Shown here piece after piece: positions 1-7,823 of a DNA stretch of 64,000 nt; the stretch's first letter is position 1, and each line of letters begins with the position of its first letter. The notes below the pieces were generated by a model that worked only from the letters and a program-made list of their open reading frames with translations, was not told the DNA's origin and did not search any database. The stretch lies in assembly GCF_013401995.1 (NCBI RefSeq), contig NZ_JACBJI010000001.1:346609-410608 (forward strand). The letters run 5' to 3'. Position numbers and translations under genes: made by a program. The DNA comes from Flavobacterium agri (GTDB lineage Bacteria > Bacteroidota > Bacteroidia > Flavobacteriales > Flavobacteriaceae).

Positions 1-7
1 AGAAAGG

Positions 8-700
8 TTAGACGACTGCTTTCCAGATGACGTCGTCGGGGACGGGCGCGACGATTTCGATGGGTTCTTTCTTTACCGGATGGAGGAATGAGAGTTTGCG
101 TGCATGCAGATGGATACCGCCATCGGGATTGCTGCGGTCGAAACCGTATTTGAGATCGCCTTTTATAGGTGAGCCGATGGCCGAAAGTTGCGATCTGATT
201 TGGTGATGACGACCCGTATGTAAATTGATTTCCAGTGCGTAGTAGTTGTTTAGTTCTTTTATCACTTTATAATCGAGGCTTGCTTTTTTGCTGTCGGGAA
301 CTTCTTTGGCGAAGGCTTTGGAAGTATTCGATTTTTCGTTGCGCTTTAGGAAATGCACCAATGTATCGGCATCTTTCGCCGGACGGTTTTTCACGACGGC
401 CCAATACGTTTTTTGGGTGTCGCGGTTCTTGAACATCTCGTTCATGCGCTCGAGCGCTTTGGACGTTCGCGCGAAAAGAACAATTCCCGTCGTCGGTCTG
501 TCAAGGCGATGCACGACACCCAAAAATACTTCTCCCGGTTTCTGGTATTTGTCCTTGATGTATTCCTTGACGACTTCCGACAGCGGTTTGTCGCCGGTTT
601 TATCGCCTTGCACGATATCACCGACGCGTTTGTTCACGACGATGATGTGGTTGTCTTCGTAGAGGACTTGGAGGTTGTTCTTGGTGGAAACGGTTTTCAT
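8..700 (-). CDS. RluA-family RNA pseudouridine synthase
   Basis: Predicted to isomerise specific uridines in rRNA or tRNA to pseudouridine in the cytoplasm. The protein of about 230 residues carries the family's catalytic motif HRLDRPTTG, with the aspartate as nucleophile. It continues with the usual LHTGRHHQIR and HLHARKLSF blocks. It has no S4 domain, so it resembles the short RluA/RluC-like members rather than RluD. An in-frame ATG at 724 would put the N-terminus inside a 16-nt tandem repeat, so the start at 700 (MKTVSTKNN) is preferred. It is the last gene of a minus-strand run panB / four-helix protein / this gene. The exact target base cannot be told from sequence. Confidence 0.85.
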   Translation of the reverse strand: MKTVSTKNNLQVLYEDNHIIVVNKRVGDIVQGDKTGDKPLSEVVKEYIKDKYQKPGEVFLGVVHRLDRPTTGIVLFARTSKALERMNEMFKNRDTQKTYWAVVKNRPAKDADTLVHFLKRNEKSNTSKAFAKEVPDSKKASLDYKVIKELNNYYALEINLHTGRHHQIRSQLSAIGSPIKGDLKYGFDRSNPDGGIHLHARKLSFLHPVKKEPIEIVAPVPDDVIWKAVV

Positions 701-703
701 ATG

Positions 704-751
704 GACACGCTGCGCTTGAGACATGCTGCGCTAAAGACACGCTGCGCTTTA
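704..751. repeat. Three tandem 16-nt repeats, left arm of an inverted array
   Basis: Three units of the form GACACGCTGCGCTTTA occupy 704-719, 720-735 and 736-751. Two closely similar units lie in opposite orientation at 1192-1223, so the arrays face each other across the four-helix-bundle gene. In the minus-strand transcript they could pair and place that gene in a loop. Confidence 0.85.
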
Positions 752-766
752 GATTGCAGGACTCTT

Positions 767-1138
767 TTATTGAATTGATTGGTTTTTTGTTAAACTGAGA
801 CGGAATCTTGAAATCATTTTTACGATTTCGTCTAGCTTAAGATTCAGTTCTGTGAGCTTTGTTTCCGGTAGGAACTTAAGATCATAAGAAATCAACAACT
901 GTGTCTCTATTTCAAAAGCAGAGCCCGTAGCGATTTCCAGAAATCTTGAAAAATCTTTTGAAGAATTCCTTGACGATCCCTCAGCTATATTTGAAGCAAC
1001 GGAAACCGCCGCCCTTCTGAGCTGGTTAGTTAACCCGAATTTTTCGTTCTCGGGAAAATTTTCGGTTGCCGAATAGATTTCGGTACAAAGCTGACGGCTT
1101 CGTTTCCATATCTCAAGTTCTTTAAATCTGTGGTGCAT
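767..1138 (-). CDS. Four-helix-bundle protein (23S rRNA IVS / S23 type)
   Basis: A 123-residue all-alpha protein with the family signature: a FKELEIWKRSRQL start, then FGLTNQLRRAAVSVASNIAEG and a helical C-terminus. Relatives are encoded in intervening sequences of 23S rRNA in Leptospira and others, and are structurally akin to the Avd protein of diversity-generating retroelements. Their biochemical function is not established. The gene sits between panB and the pseudouridine synthase and is tightly framed by inverted 16-nt repeat arrays (704-751 and 1192-1223). This resembles the stem-flanked layout of rRNA intervening sequences. A broken second copy lies at 7370-7734. Confidence 0.82.
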   Translation of the reverse strand: MHHRFKELEIWKRSRQLCTEIYSATENFPENEKFGLTNQLRRAAVSVASNIAEGSSRNSSKDFSRFLEIATGSAFEIETQLLISYDLKFLPETKLTELNLKLDEIVKMISRFRLSLTKNQSIQ

Positions 1139-1191
1139 ATATTCAATATTTTAAGGCTTATAATAATCGGTCTTGATTAGGTCTTGCAGTC

Positions 1192-1223
1192 CAAAGCAAA
1201 GCGTGTCTAAAGCAAAGCGTGTC
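1192..1223. repeat. Two tandem 16-nt repeats, right arm of the inverted array
   Basis: Units TAAAGCAAAGCGTGTC and a one-base variant. Their reverse complement differs at two positions from the units at 704-751. The array ends a few bases before the panB stop codon. Confidence 0.8.
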
Positions 1224-1227
1224 TAAG

Positions 1228-2046
1228 TCAATATTGCTCTTTCTCATTCGGGAAATCGCCTTTCTTCACATCGTCGTGATAATTCGCAAGAGCGCCCGTC
1301 ATAATTTCCCACAAATTCGCATATCGTCTCAAAAACCTCGGGCTGAATTCGTTGTTCATGCCCAACATGTCGTGGATGACCAAAACCTGCCCGTCGACGC
1401 CGCCGCCAGCGCCAATGCCTATGATCGGGATGTTCACGCTTTTGGCGACCTGTTCGGCCAATTTCGCAGGGATTTTTTCGAGTACTATAGCAAAACACCC
1501 TAGTTTTTCGAGCAATTGCGCGTCTTCCATGAGTTTCTGCGCTTCGGCTTCCTCTTTGGCGCGAACGGTGTACGTTCCGAATTTGTAAATCGATTGAGGT
1601 GTCAATCCCAAATGTCCCATCACGGGAACGCCCGCGTTGAGGATGCGTTTTATAGATTCCTTGATTTCGCTTCCGCCTTCTATCTTGACCGCGTGTCCGC
1701 CCGATTCTTTCATTACTCGGATCGCCGAGCGCAACGCTTCCTTAGGATCGGATTGGTAACTCCCGAACGGCAAATCGACGACCACCAACGCACGGCCCAC
1801 GGCGCGAACAACGGACGAAGCATGATAAATCATCTGGTCGAGCGTAATCGGTAAAGTGGTTTCGTGTCCGGCCATCACGTTCGAGGCCGAATCCCCGACA
1901 AGGATCACATCTACACCGGCCGTGTCGACCATTTTGGCCATCGTGAAATCGTAAGCGGTAAGCATCGAAATTTTCTCACCGTTGTGCTTCATTTCGATCA
2001 ATGACTGCGTGGTGATGCGTTTGTAGTCTTTTTTGGCAACTGACAT
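1228..2046 (-). CDS. panB: 3-methyl-2-oxobutanoate hydroxymethyltransferase
   Basis: Catalyses the first committed step of pantothenate and coenzyme A synthesis: transfer of a hydroxymethyl group from 5,10-methylene-tetrahydrofolate to alpha-ketoisovalerate, giving ketopantoate. The 272 residues match the usual family length. Hallmarks are [19 protein letters not shown], the metal-binding [13 protein letters not shown] segment, GHLGLTPQS and [17 protein letters not shown] near the C-terminus. It is a cytoplasmic (beta/alpha)8 barrel, decameric in homologues. It is the first gene of the minus-strand run at the left edge; no panC or panD is adjacent. Confidence 0.97.
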   Translation of the reverse strand: MSVAKKDYKRITTQSLIEMKHNGEKISMLTAYDFTMAKMVDTAGVDVILVGDSASNVMAGHETTLPITLDQMIYHASSVVRAVGRALVVVDLPFGSYQSDPKEALRSAIRVMKESGGHAVKIEGGSEIKESIKRILNAGVPVMGHLGLTPQSIYKFGTYTVRAKEEAEAQKLMEDAQLLEKLGCFAIVLEKIPAKLAEQVAKSVNIPIIGIGAGGGVDGQVLVIHDMLGMNNEFSPRFLRRYANLWEIMTGALANYHDDVKKGDFPNEKEQY

Positions 2047-2321
2047 GGTTTGTTTTTTTGAAGAATGTAAAGGTAGGTTAATTATGAATTATAAAATATG
2101 AATTGTTTGGGCGTTGCGCCGGATCGAATTTCATCTTCAATTCACCTCTATGCCGGCGCCGGGCTGTCCGCTATTATCTTTTTGGCATCGGGATTCGCAG
2201 TTCGGGAAAATTCCGTTTGCCAAAAAGGATAGCCGCTTCCATCCCTAACGCATACGTTTCCAAACGAACATCCGGTGTAACATTTAACGATTTGTCCTAA
2301 CTAACTTCAAAAATCCGAACC

Positions 2322-2756
2322 ATGAAAAAACTACTGTTCTTATCTGTTATCCTGATTTCCCAAGCCATTTTCGCCCAGGATGCGGCCGTCAAAAAGACGA
2401 TTGAGGATTTCTTTACGGCTTTCCACGCCAAGGATACCGTCGGCCTCAAGAAGACTTTCTCCAAAGAAATGGTATTGCATTCGATAGCTGAAAAACCCGA
2501 CGCAGGTAAACTTTCGGTAGAACCGGCTTCCGAGTTCCTCAAATCGATGGCTTCTATTCCCGCCGACATGAAATTCGAGGAAAGGTTGCTGTCGTGGAAA
2601 GTCGATCAGGACGGCAACATGGCGCATGTCTGGACACCTTACGAGTTTTACATCAACGGCAAGCTGAGCCACAAAGGCGTGAATTCGTTTTCGCTTTTTA
2701 AGGATAAGGACGGATGGAAGATTTTGTATTGTGTGGATACGAGACGTAGGCCGTAG
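2322..2756 (+). CDS. Exported SnoaL/NTF2-like protein
   Basis: 144 residues with a clear signal peptide (MKKLLFLSVILISQAIFAQ) followed by an NTF2-type cone fold: helix AAVKKTIEDFFTAFHAKD, then alternating strands with WTPYEFYINGKLSHKGVNSFSLF and a C-terminal WKILYCVDTRR. Such proteins are small exported ligand-binding or hydrolase-like folds in Bacteroidetes. No catalytic residues can be assigned. It stands alone between panB (opposite strand) and the Kdp regulator, with a heptanucleotide inverted array directly downstream. Confidence 0.72.
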   Translation: MKKLLFLSVILISQAIFAQDAAVKKTIEDFFTAFHAKDTVGLKKTFSKEMVLHSIAEKPDAGKLSVEPASEFLKSMASIPADMKFEERLLSWKVDQDGNMAHVWTPYEFYINGKLSHKGVNSFSLFKDKDGWKILYCVDTRRRP

Positions 2757-2968
2757 AAATTCCAAATTCCAAATCCCAAATCCCAAAGCGGAAATGAAGA
2801 ATTCGACTAAATCTTCGGTTTGTCTCGAAGGTCTGGCAAAGAAGAAAGAAAACTCCAGACTGTTGGGTTAGGTTTTTTTTGAAGTAATTGAACGAAGCGA
2901 AGCTATGGAAGTCATCGGTCTCGTTTGGAATTTGGAATTTGGAATTTGGAATTTGGAATTTGGAATTT
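2757..2968. repeat. Inverted heptanucleotide array (GGAATTT)
   Basis: Four copies of AAATTCC/AAATCCC start at 2757. Six perfect GGAATTT heptads run from 2927 to 2968 in the opposite orientation. The about 140 nt between them contain a small hairpin (GTCTGG/CCAGAC) but no credible gene. It is one of four facing short-repeat arrays in the first 10 kb. Confidence 0.85.
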
Positions 2969-2991
2969 TTTTTTCCAGAATTTAACTTCCC

Positions 2992-2999
2992 TAACTTTG
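2992..2999 (+). promoter_or_regulatory. Bacteroidetes -7 box, near-leaderless start
   Basis: TAACTTTG matches the Bacteroidetes consensus TAnnTTTG exactly and ends only 4 nt before the ATG of the response regulator at 3004. If it is used, the transcript would start at or within a few bases of the start codon. A convincing -33 TTTG at the normal distance is not evident. Confidence 0.45.
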
Positions 3000-3003
3000 T
3001 CCC

Positions 3004-4347
3004 ATGACCTCAATCCTCATCATCGACGACGAAGACAAACTGCGCGGGCTTTTGGCGCGAATCATCAAAGGCGAAGGTTTCGAGGTAAGTGAAGCGTCCG
3101 ATCTCAAATCGGGTTTCAGGAAATTGGAGCAGCAGCATTTCGACGTGGTCTTGTGCGACGTGAAATTACCCGACGGAAGCGGCGTCGAGTTCGTCCAAAA
3201 AGTCAAGACTGCGTTTCCGGCCGTCGAGATTTTGCTGCTGACCGCTTTCGGAAATATCCCCGACGGCATACAGGCCATGAAAAACGGCGCTTTCGATTAC
3301 ATCGTCAAAGGAGACGACAACGACCGCATCATCCCGTTGTTGTACAAAGCCGCCGAGAAAGCCCAAATGCGTGAGCAGATCCAAAACCTGCAAAAACAGC
3401 TTGGTGACAGGCATTCATTCGATGCGATCATCGGCAAGTCGAAACCGATCGTGTCGGCCATCGAATTGGCGCAAAAGGTCTCGGTCACGAATTCGACGGT
3501 TTTGCTGTTGGGAGAAACCGGAACCGGAAAGGAAGTGTTCGCGCGTGCGATTCACGAAAACAGTACCCGCAAAAACAAATCGTTCGTGGCCTTGAACTGC
3601 AGCGCTTTCGGGAAAGATTTGCTCGAAAGCGAACTTTTCGGATACAAGCAAGGTGCGTTTACCGGAGCCGCCAAAGACAAAAAAGGCTTTATAGAAGAAG
3701 CCGACGGCGGCACGCTTTTTTTAGACGAGATAGGCGAGATGCCGCTCGAGTTGCAGGCAAAATTATTGCGCGTGCTCGAGTCGAACGAGTTTATCCGCGT
3801 AGGCGATACTGTGGCCCGAAAATCGGACTTCAGGCTGATCGCCGCGACGAACCGCGATCTGAAATCGGAAAGCGAACAAGGACGATTCCGTGCCGACCTG
3901 TATTTCCGACTCAACATTTTCGAGATCCGTATTCCGACGTTGCGCGAAAGGCTTAAGGATGTCGCCGCTCTTGCCGAATTTTACGTGTCGCAGTTTTCTC
4001 AAAAAATCAACCGTCAAAAACTCCCGATTTCGGACGATTTCCTGTCGGCTTTGCAACAGTATTCGTGGCCCGGAAATATCCGTGAATTAAAAAACATCAT
4101 CGAGCGAGGCGTGATCCTGGCTTCGGACGAAGGCTTGACGCCCGATCTGCTTCCGTCCGAAATCCGCAATTACGAAACCAACCCGAACAAGACGGTTTCG
4201 GCTTTTTCGATGGCCAGCGTCGAAAAACTCCAGATCCGGAAAGTGCTCAATTACACCAAAGGCAATAAGGCCGAGGCGGCGCGATTACTTGAGATCGGTG
4301 TGGCGACTTTGTATAGGAAAATGGACGAATATGGGTTGGAGAAATAG
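3004..4347 (+). CDS. NtrC-type sigma-54 response regulator, Kdp-linked
   Basis: 447 residues in three domains. A receiver domain (1-120) has phospho-acceptor Asp52. A sigma-54 AAA+ domain (about 140-365) has Walker A GETGTGKE at 170-177, the sigma-54 contact loop GAFTGA at 217-222 and Walker B LFLDEIGEMP. A Fis-type helix-turn-helix closes the protein (NKAEAARLLEIGVATLYRKM). It should bind DNA and drive open-complex formation by sigma-54 RNA polymerase when phosphorylated. It lies upstream of the kdp cluster, which has a KdpD half and a kinase but no OmpR-type KdpE. It is therefore the likely output regulator of potassium sensing here (inference from position). Confidence 0.9.
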   Translation: MTSILIIDDEDKLRGLLARIIKGEGFEVSEASDLKSGFRKLEQQHFDVVLCDVKLPDGSGVEFVQKVKTAFPAVEILLLTAFGNIPDGIQAMKNGAFDYIVKGDDNDRIIPLLYKAAEKAQMREQIQNLQKQLGDRHSFDAIIGKSKPIVSAIELAQKVSVTNSTVLLLGETGTGKEVFARAIHENSTRKNKSFVALNCSAFGKDLLESELFGYKQGAFTGAAKDKKGFIEEADGGTLFLDEIGEMPLELQAKLLRVLESNEFIRVGDTVARKSDFRLIAATNRDLKSESEQGRFRADLYFRLNIFEIRIPTLRERLKDVAALAEFYVSQFSQKINRQKLPISDDFLSALQQYSWPGNIRELKNIIERGVILASDEGLTPDLLPSEIRNYETNPNKTVSAFSMASVEKLQIRKVLNYTKGNKAEAARLLEIGVATLYRKMDEYGLEK

Positions 4348-4395
4348 CGTCGGATCAGACTTCGATCGGAACGCTTTATCCTAAACTTAACTATT

Positions 4396-4848
4396 TTACC
4401 CTGCGTTTTTTTGCAATGTCTTTTCAAGCCTTGCGGCAATCACCGAGATTGCGGTAAGCATGAAAGTGGCCAGAATGCACATGGCGAGAAAGCCTGCCGG
4501 GTCGTCTCTTTTGTCGTGTGCGATCTTGATGAATACGCCCGCGATGACGATCGAGCCGATCAGGAACATCGCACAATACCTTATACCCTTTAAAGTTTTG
4601 ACCGCTTTTGGAGAGTAAATTTCGTTTCGCCCGACAAAGCCAAGTAGTTGGAACGTCTTATAAAGCCCGATAAAGAAAGCGATCGAGACGACATAAGCGT
4701 ACAGGATGAACGGATCTGCGTAGATGCTGACCACATCCAAGTTGGCGGCTCTTCCCTCTACCGTGGGAAACCATATCAGCATAGCGATTGCCAAAATGCC
4801 TATAAGTGCTATGACTGCCTGAAGAAATACGATTGAATTTTTTTTCAT
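4396..4848 (-). CDS. DUF2975-type membrane protein
   Basis: 150 residues from the ATG at 4848 (MKKNSIVFLQAVIALIG). Four hydrophobic segments are visible: IVFLQAVIALIGILAIAMLI, FILYAYVVSIAFFIGLY, YCAMFLIGSIVIAGVFI and FLAMCILATFMLTAISVIAA. The pattern, including the YSPKAVKTLKGIRYCA segment, fits the DUF2975 family. These genes usually precede a small XRE regulator, but none is present here. An in-frame ATG at 4917 would add an unlikely hydrophilic leader. It is convergent with the response regulator. Function unknown. Confidence 0.72.
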   Translation of the reverse strand: MKKNSIVFLQAVIALIGILAIAMLIWFPTVEGRAANLDVVSIYADPFILYAYVVSIAFFIGLYKTFQLLGFVGRNEIYSPKAVKTLKGIRYCAMFLIGSIVIAGVFIKIAHDKRDDPAGFLAMCILATFMLTAISVIAARLEKTLQKNAG

Positions 4849-5145
4849 GATCTGGTGAATTTTGTTGACTTCTTTTAGTGTTAGCTTTTTACTTTTTAAA
4901 AGTACTTTGAATTGCAAAGTTATTGATTTTTATTTTCCTTCGACATCGGAATTCATCTTTTTTAAAACAATTTGTTCTGTTTTCCAATGCAATAATTCCA
5001 AGCGTCAATCATAACCACATCCTTATCATTTTAAAAATGACCTTCTCATTTTGAGACGGTTTTTTAATCCAAAAATCTTTCAGGAAGAAACAATCTACTG
5101 ATAATAAATGGTTTGTGTGTAAGCGTGCCATATCGGAACGCATTT

Positions 5146-5160
5146 TGGCATAAGCGGCGC
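5146..5160 (+). promoter_or_regulatory. Candidate sigma-54 (-24/-12) promoter of the kdp cluster
   Basis: TGGCATAAGCGGCGC has the invariant GG (5147-5148) and GC (5159-5160) dinucleotides at exact -24/-12 spacing and a full TGGCA -24 box. The -12 box is otherwise weak. It lies 18 nt before the first ATG of the kdp cluster. This fits with the adjacent sigma-54 activator gene. Confidence 0.35.
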
Positions 5161-5178
5161 GAACAAAATCCTAACACG

Positions 5179-5460
5179 ATGAAAAATCGCATCACCTCGA
5201 TCTACAAGCAAGCCGACCGCTTTGCCGAGATCACCAAAACGTTTATCCGCACGGGCAATATCGCACGCGCCAAAAAATGCCTGGCCATCGCCGAAAAACT
5301 GTTCAACGAAGGCAACCAGCAAACCAAGAGCGTCATCGCCAATACGTATGTGTTTTCGGTTACGACATTCATGGAATTGCGCAATTGCAAAATCGCCAAC
5401 CTGTTTCCGCAATCGCTCAAGAAAGAATATATCAACCAAATCACCGCATCGGGCGTATAA
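5179..5460 (+). CDS. Small helical protein preceding kdpF
   Basis: 93 residues from the ATG at 5179 (MKNRITSIYKQADRFAEIT), predicted soluble and alpha-helical, with one central stretch GNIARAKKCLAIAEKLFNEGN resembling a single TPR-like helix pair. It overlaps the next small gene by TAATG and starts the kdp transcription unit. Similar small proteins in this position are, to my recollection, common in Bacteroidetes kdp operons. No enzymatic motif is visible, so a regulatory or accessory role in the Kdp system is only inferred from position. Confidence 0.65.
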   Translation: MKNRITSIYKQADRFAEITKTFIRTGNIARAKKCLAIAEKLFNEGNQQTKSVIANTYVFSVTTFMELRNCKIANLFPQSLKKEYINQITASGV

Positions 5461-5543
5461 TGGAAACTTTTCTTCTCTTATTGCTCGCTACCGTCATGTT
5501 TGGGATTTGCTATAAATCCGTCGATTTTTTCGAAAAAATGTAA
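5460..5543 (+). CDS. 27-residue membrane peptide in the kdp operon
   Basis: Translates as METFLLLLLATVMFGICYKS followed by VDFFEKM: one transmembrane helix with a short charged tail. Its ATG overlaps the upstream stop (TAATG) and it ends 3 nt before kdpF, which indicates translational coupling. It is comparable in size to KdpF but distinct in sequence, so it may be a second small subunit or stabiliser of the KdpABC complex. Too short for general gene finders. Confidence 0.55.
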   Translation: METFLLLLLATVMFGICYKSVDFFEKM

Positions 5544-5546
5544 GCC

Positions 5547-5624
5547 ATGACCGCACTGTTTATCATCGCACTTCTTGTTTTCGGCTATTTGGTGTACGTA
5601 CTCATCAAACCCGAAAATTTCTAA
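5547..5624 (+). CDS. kdpF: KdpF, small subunit of the K+ ATPase
   Basis: 25 residues, MTALFIIALLVFGYLVYVLI then KPENF. A single transmembrane helix ending in the typical Y-x-Y-V-L-I-x-P-E-x-F pattern of KdpF. In E. coli KdpF stabilises the KdpABC complex in the membrane. It lies 10 nt upstream of kdpA. Confidence 0.8.
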   Translation: MTALFIIALLVFGYLVYVLIKPENF

Positions 5625-5634
5625 ACCAGATCTT

Positions 5635-7347
5635 ATGTATACAGAATTTGTCGGAATCGCGCTTACGTTCGGCCTCGCCATACTGCTCGCGATTCCATTC
5701 GGGAAGTTCATCGCCCAAACGTTTTCGGGCGAAAAAACCTTTGCCGATCCGTTTTTCAATCCTTTCGAAAAAATCATTTTCAGCGTTTCAGGAATAGATC
5801 CGACGCGTGAAATGAACTGGAAACAGCAACTAAAAGCCATGCTCGGGCTCAATTTCCTGTGGTTCGGTTTGTGTTATCTCGTGTTGCTTTGCCAGGGATT
5901 CTTGCCGCTCAATCCCGACGGAAACCCATCAATGTCGCCAGACCTGGCGTTCAACACCGCAATTTCGTTCGTCGTGAACTGCAACTTGCAGCACTATTCG
6001 GGCGAAAGCGGATTGAGCTATTTTGGGCAGCTGTTGCTGATGTTCCTTCAGTTTGTCTCTGCAGCGACCGGAATTGCCGCCGCCGCCACGGTTTTCAACG
6101 CCATGAAAGAAAGAACGACCCAAACGCTCGGGAATTTTTATAACTATTTCGTCAAAAGTTGTACGCGTGTTTTATTGCCGCTTGCGGTCGTCATCGCCAT
6201 TTTCCTTGCTTTCAACGGTACTCCGATGACGTTCGACGGAAAAGATAAAATCACTACGCTTCAAGGCGATTCGGTAGAGGTTTCGCGAGGCCCGGCGGCG
6301 GCTTTCGTCTCGATCAAGCATTTGGGTACGAACGGAGGCGGATTCTTCGGGGCCAACTCTGCGCATCCGCTAGAAAACCCGAATTATTTCACGAATTGCG
6401 TCGAATTGTGGGCGCAATTGATCATTCCGTTTTCGATGATTTTCGCGCTCGGCTTTTACCTGAAAAGGAAAAAAATCGCCTATGTGATTTTTGGCGTGAT
6501 GACGATCGGATTCCTGCTTTTGGTGATTCCGACGGTGGTTTCCGAAATCAACGGGAATCCTGCACTCTCCAAAATGGGAATCTCCCAAACCGGTGCCATG
6601 GAAGGCAAGGAAGTTCGTTTCGGAGCGCCGATGACGGGTTTTTGGAGCATCGCCACCACGGTGATTTCAACGGGTTCGGTCAACGGCATGCACGATTCGA
6701 CGATGCCGGTTTCGGGCGCGATGCAGCTTCTGGCGATGATGGTCAACGCGTTTTACGGAGGTTGCGGCGTCGGATTCCTCAATTTCTACATCTTCATCAT
6801 CCTCGCGGTTTTCATTTCGGGACTCATGGTCGGACGCACGCCCGAATTCCTCGGAAAGAAAATCGAGGCGAGAGAAGTCAAGATTGCCGCTTTTATCGCG
6901 ATCCTTCATCCGCTTTTGATATTGTCGGGAACCGCTCTGGCTGCCCATTTTGCGGCATCGGATACCGAAATGGGTTATTGGCTCGACGGAAAAGCTTCGG
7001 GTTGGCTCAACAATCCGGGTGCGCACGGTTTTTCGGAAATGCTGTATGAGAATACGTCGAGCGCGGCCAACAACGGTTCGGGTTTCGAAGGCTTGGCCGA
7101 CAACAATCCGTTCTGGAACATCCTCACGGGAATCTTGCTTTGGCTAGGCCGTTTCATCCCAATCATCGGACCTGTCGCGATCGCCGGATTGCTTGCCAAA
7201 AAGAAATTCATCCCAGAAAGTTCGGGTACGCTCAAGACCGATACGACAATTTTCGGCATCATGGTTTTTGCCGTAATCGCGATCATCGCGGCTTTGAGTT
7301 TCTTTCCGGCTTTGGCGCTTGGGCCGTTGGCTGAATATTTTTCTTAA
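5635..7347 (+). CDS. kdpA: Potassium-transporting ATPase subunit A
   Basis: 570 residues from the ATG at 5635 (MYTEFVGIALTFG), of normal length. It is the potassium-translocating channel-like subunit of the KdpFABC pump and belongs to the superfamily of K+ transporters with four pore repeats. Selectivity-filter regions are recognisable, including NLQHYSGESGLSYFGQ and TNGGGFFGANSAHP. About ten hydrophobic segments follow. It works with KdpB, which hydrolyses ATP, and KdpC. An insertion with a broken antisense gene separates it from kdpB by 476 nt, which is unusual for a kdp operon. Confidence 0.97.
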   Translation: MYTEFVGIALTFGLAILLAIPFGKFIAQTFSGEKTFADPFFNPFEKIIFSVSGIDPTREMNWKQQLKAMLGLNFLWFGLCYLVLLCQGFLPLNPDGNPSMSPDLAFNTAISFVVNCNLQHYSGESGLSYFGQLLLMFLQFVSAATGIAAAATVFNAMKERTTQTLGNFYNYFVKSCTRVLLPLAVVIAIFLAFNGTPMTFDGKDKITTLQGDSVEVSRGPAAAFVSIKHLGTNGGGFFGANSAHPLENPNYFTNCVELWAQLIIPFSMIFALGFYLKRKKIAYVIFGVMTIGFLLLVIPTVVSEINGNPALSKMGISQTGAMEGKEVRFGAPMTGFWSIATTVISTGSVNGMHDSTMPVSGAMQLLAMMVNAFYGGCGVGFLNFYIFIILAVFISGLMVGRTPEFLGKKIEAREVKIAAFIAILHPLLILSGTALAAHFAASDTEMGYWLDGKASGWLNNPGAHGFSEMLYENTSSAANNGSGFEGLADNNPFWNILTGILLWLGRFIPIIGPVAIAGLLAKKKFIPESSGTLKTDTTIFGIMVFAVIAIIAALSFFPALALGPLAEYFS

Positions 7348-7809
7348 GTGATTAGTGAATGGTGATTGGTTAATGTGGGACTTGAGATTCGAGTTTTCCG
7401 ATTAGGCCCGAAAGCAATCTTCCGATATGATTAAGCCTTTGTGTCAAATCCGTTGCTTGAGCACTAGTGATAAATTCAAATCCAAGCTTAGTAGAAGCAG
7501 TGTGTCTAATTCTGTAACAGAACCCAATGAATAATGGAGAAGCTGGATGAATTCTTTTTTGCTTTTTCTGGCCGCGCCCTCGGCAATATTTACCGGAACG
7601 GAAACCGATGCTCTCCTGATTTGCGATACGAGTCCAAAACGCTCCTGCTTCGGAAAGAAATCCGTGGTCAGGTATACAATTTTTACAAATTCGAAACTCA
7701 AGGTATAGGCGTGTAATTTTTTATGTGGATGCATATTCGAAATGATTGGCTTAGACGAACATAAGTTACCAATTTTTCATCAATCACCAATCACCGTTCA
7801 CCATTTACC
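7348..7809. repeat. Facing heptad arrays between kdpA and kdpB
   Basis: The left arm, 7348-7375, is four heptads (GTGATTA, GTGAATG, GTGATTG, GTTAATG). The right arm, about 7767-7809, read in reverse gives TTGGTGATTGATG-like words with GTGAACG, GTGATTG and GTGATTG. The arms are therefore inverted and enclose an antisense four-helix-bundle pseudogene. The kdp transcript could form a long imperfect stem here. Confidence 0.75.
7370..7734 (-). pseudogene. Frameshifted four-helix-bundle (IVS-type) gene
   Basis: The first 90 or so codons read MHPHKKLHAYTLSFEFVKIV through FGLVSQIRRASVSVPVNIAEG to SLGSVTELDT, clearly the same family as the gene at 767-1138. The frame then ends early at 7444. Switching frame by one base near 7485-7495 restores the missing C-terminus: TKLGFEFITSAQATD and LNHIGRLLSGLIGKLES, ending at a TAA at 7370-7372. 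A single deleted nucleotide therefore explains the truncation. The gene lies antisense between kdpA and kdpB, inside inverted heptad repeats. Confidence 0.85.
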
Positions 7810-7823
7810 AAAAATCAAATCCA

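Noticed and set aside
704..724. Upstream ATG at 724 as start of the pseudouridine synthase
   Set aside because: It would encode a leader out of the 16-nt repeat (MSQAQRVH); the ATG at 700 gives a normal N-terminus.
2757..2968. Simple-sequence assembly artefact
   Set aside because: Both arms are imperfectly related, the interior is ordinary sequence, and the same design recurs at three other sites with different words.
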